DNA of 6,593 nt from positions 1 through 6,593 of the forward strand of contig DIRE01000047.1 in the NCBI GenBank assembly GCA_002426575.1. The letters run 5' to 3'. This DNA comes from Clostridiaceae bacterium UBA5444. GTDB lineage: Bacteria > Bacillota > Clostridia > Clostridiales > Oxobacteraceae. Numbering within the stretch: the stretch's first letter is position 1; each line of letters opens with the position of its first letter. Under the pieces are notes generated by a model. It saw nothing but the letters and a program-made list of their open reading frames with translations. It was not told the origin of the DNA and ran no database searches. Made by a program: the position numbers and the translations under genes. Shown one piece after another: positions 6,331-6,593 of this stretch.

Positions 6331-6446
6331 TTCTATATTAATTTAAAAATTCCTTCTATAATTTGTAATCTTCAGAATAATTTTAAAAGTTAATGAGACA
6401 AGCCCATTTATTAAAGAAAAGATTCTTATATTGTATTAGATACAAG

Positions 6447-6475
6447 AAAAACGCCGCAGAAAAATCTTTGGCGTT
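6447..6475 (-). terminator. Rho-independent terminator of the right-edge gene
   Basis: On the minus strand AACGCC (6475-6470) pairs with GGCGTT (6455-6450). After a two-by-two internal loop, AGA pairs with TCT around TTTT, and a run of five T follows (plus-strand A 6447-6451). It starts 15 bases past the stop codon at 6491, which supports that partial reading frame and separates it from the amylase transcript. Confidence 0.75.
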
Positions 6476-6490
6476 CATGGCTGATATAAT

Positions 6491-6592
6491 TTAGATTAAT
6501 TCGATTTCTGCGAGAGGTTGTACAGCATAGCACATGAGCTTATTCCCCAAGGACAACCTTATCCGTATCTTTTTTGCTTCCTTAGGCTTTGG
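6491..6592 (-). CDS. C-terminal end of an unidentified protein (partial)
   Basis: The frame is open from the right edge to a TAA at 6493-6491 and gives 33 residues, a basic stretch (KPKEAKKIRIR) followed by LSLGNKLMCYAVQPLAEIELI. The other two minus-strand frames stop within about 30 bases of the edge, and a good terminator follows shortly after this stop, which favours this frame as a real gene end. I do not recognise the family. Confidence 0.5.
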   Translation of the reverse strand, partial: PKPKEAKKIRIRLSLGNKLMCYAVQPLAEIELI

Positions 6593-6593
6593 A

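Larger units (their letters stand above)
6211..6344 (-). repeat. Tandem duplication of a 67-bp operator/RBS unit
   Basis: Bases 6211-6277 and 6278-6344 align without gaps at 57 of 67 positions. Each copy holds, in transcription order, a promoter-like TTRATA-17-CATTAT pair, a 20-bp LacI-type palindrome and a purine-rich SD-like stretch. The proximal copy reads AAAGGAGGGTG and abuts the real ATG; the distal copy reads AAAGGGGGGTA and is followed by ATA where the gene has ATG. All ten differences are transitions. Confidence 0.85.

Noticed and set aside
1..6593. CRISPR arrays, tRNA or rRNA genes, insertion sequences, phage or defence genes
   Set aside because: No regularly spaced repeats, no RNA-gene cores and no transposase or integrase motifs were seen on either strand.

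Overview
The window is AT-rich and every gene I can support lies on the minus strand, so transcription runs from high to low coordinates. The base composition, strong AGGAGG-type ribosome binding site, catabolite-responsive (cre) operators and a triplicated CWB2 cell-wall module all point to a low-GC Gram-positive bacterium, most likely a Clostridium in the broad sense. The genus is inferred from these features only.

Layout in transcription order: (1) the last 33 codons of an unidentified gene at the right edge (6592-6491), followed by a Rho-independent terminator (6475-6447); (2) a control region (about 6344-6213) made of two diverged tandem copies of a 67-bp unit, each carrying a promoter-like pair, a LacI/CcpA-type operator and an SD-like stretch; (3) one very large gene (6212-1215) for a secreted 1665-residue GH13 amylopullulanase-type enzyme, with starch-binding modules at the front and three CWB2 repeats at the back; (4) a long hairpin terminator (1185-1140); (5) a 220-residue PHP-family metallophosphoesterase-like gene (963-301), with its own RBS and a palindrome just upstream; (6) a GC-rich, fold-prone island (211-280); and (7) the start of a gene for a membrane-anchored or secreted protein that leaves the window at the left edge (134-1).

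Inferred biology: the large enzyme would be exported, held on the cell wall by CWB2, and would degrade starch, pullulan or glycogen outside the cell. Its expression would be set by two cre-like operators, through CcpA and/or a maltose-type LacI regulator. The PHP gene has its own signals and is cut off from the amylase gene by the terminator, so I see no evidence that they share a pathway.

The points most worth a second look are the duplicated operator-RBS module, whose ten differences between copies are all transitions; the CWB2 anchor on an amylopullulanase; and the unexplained structured island at 211-280.
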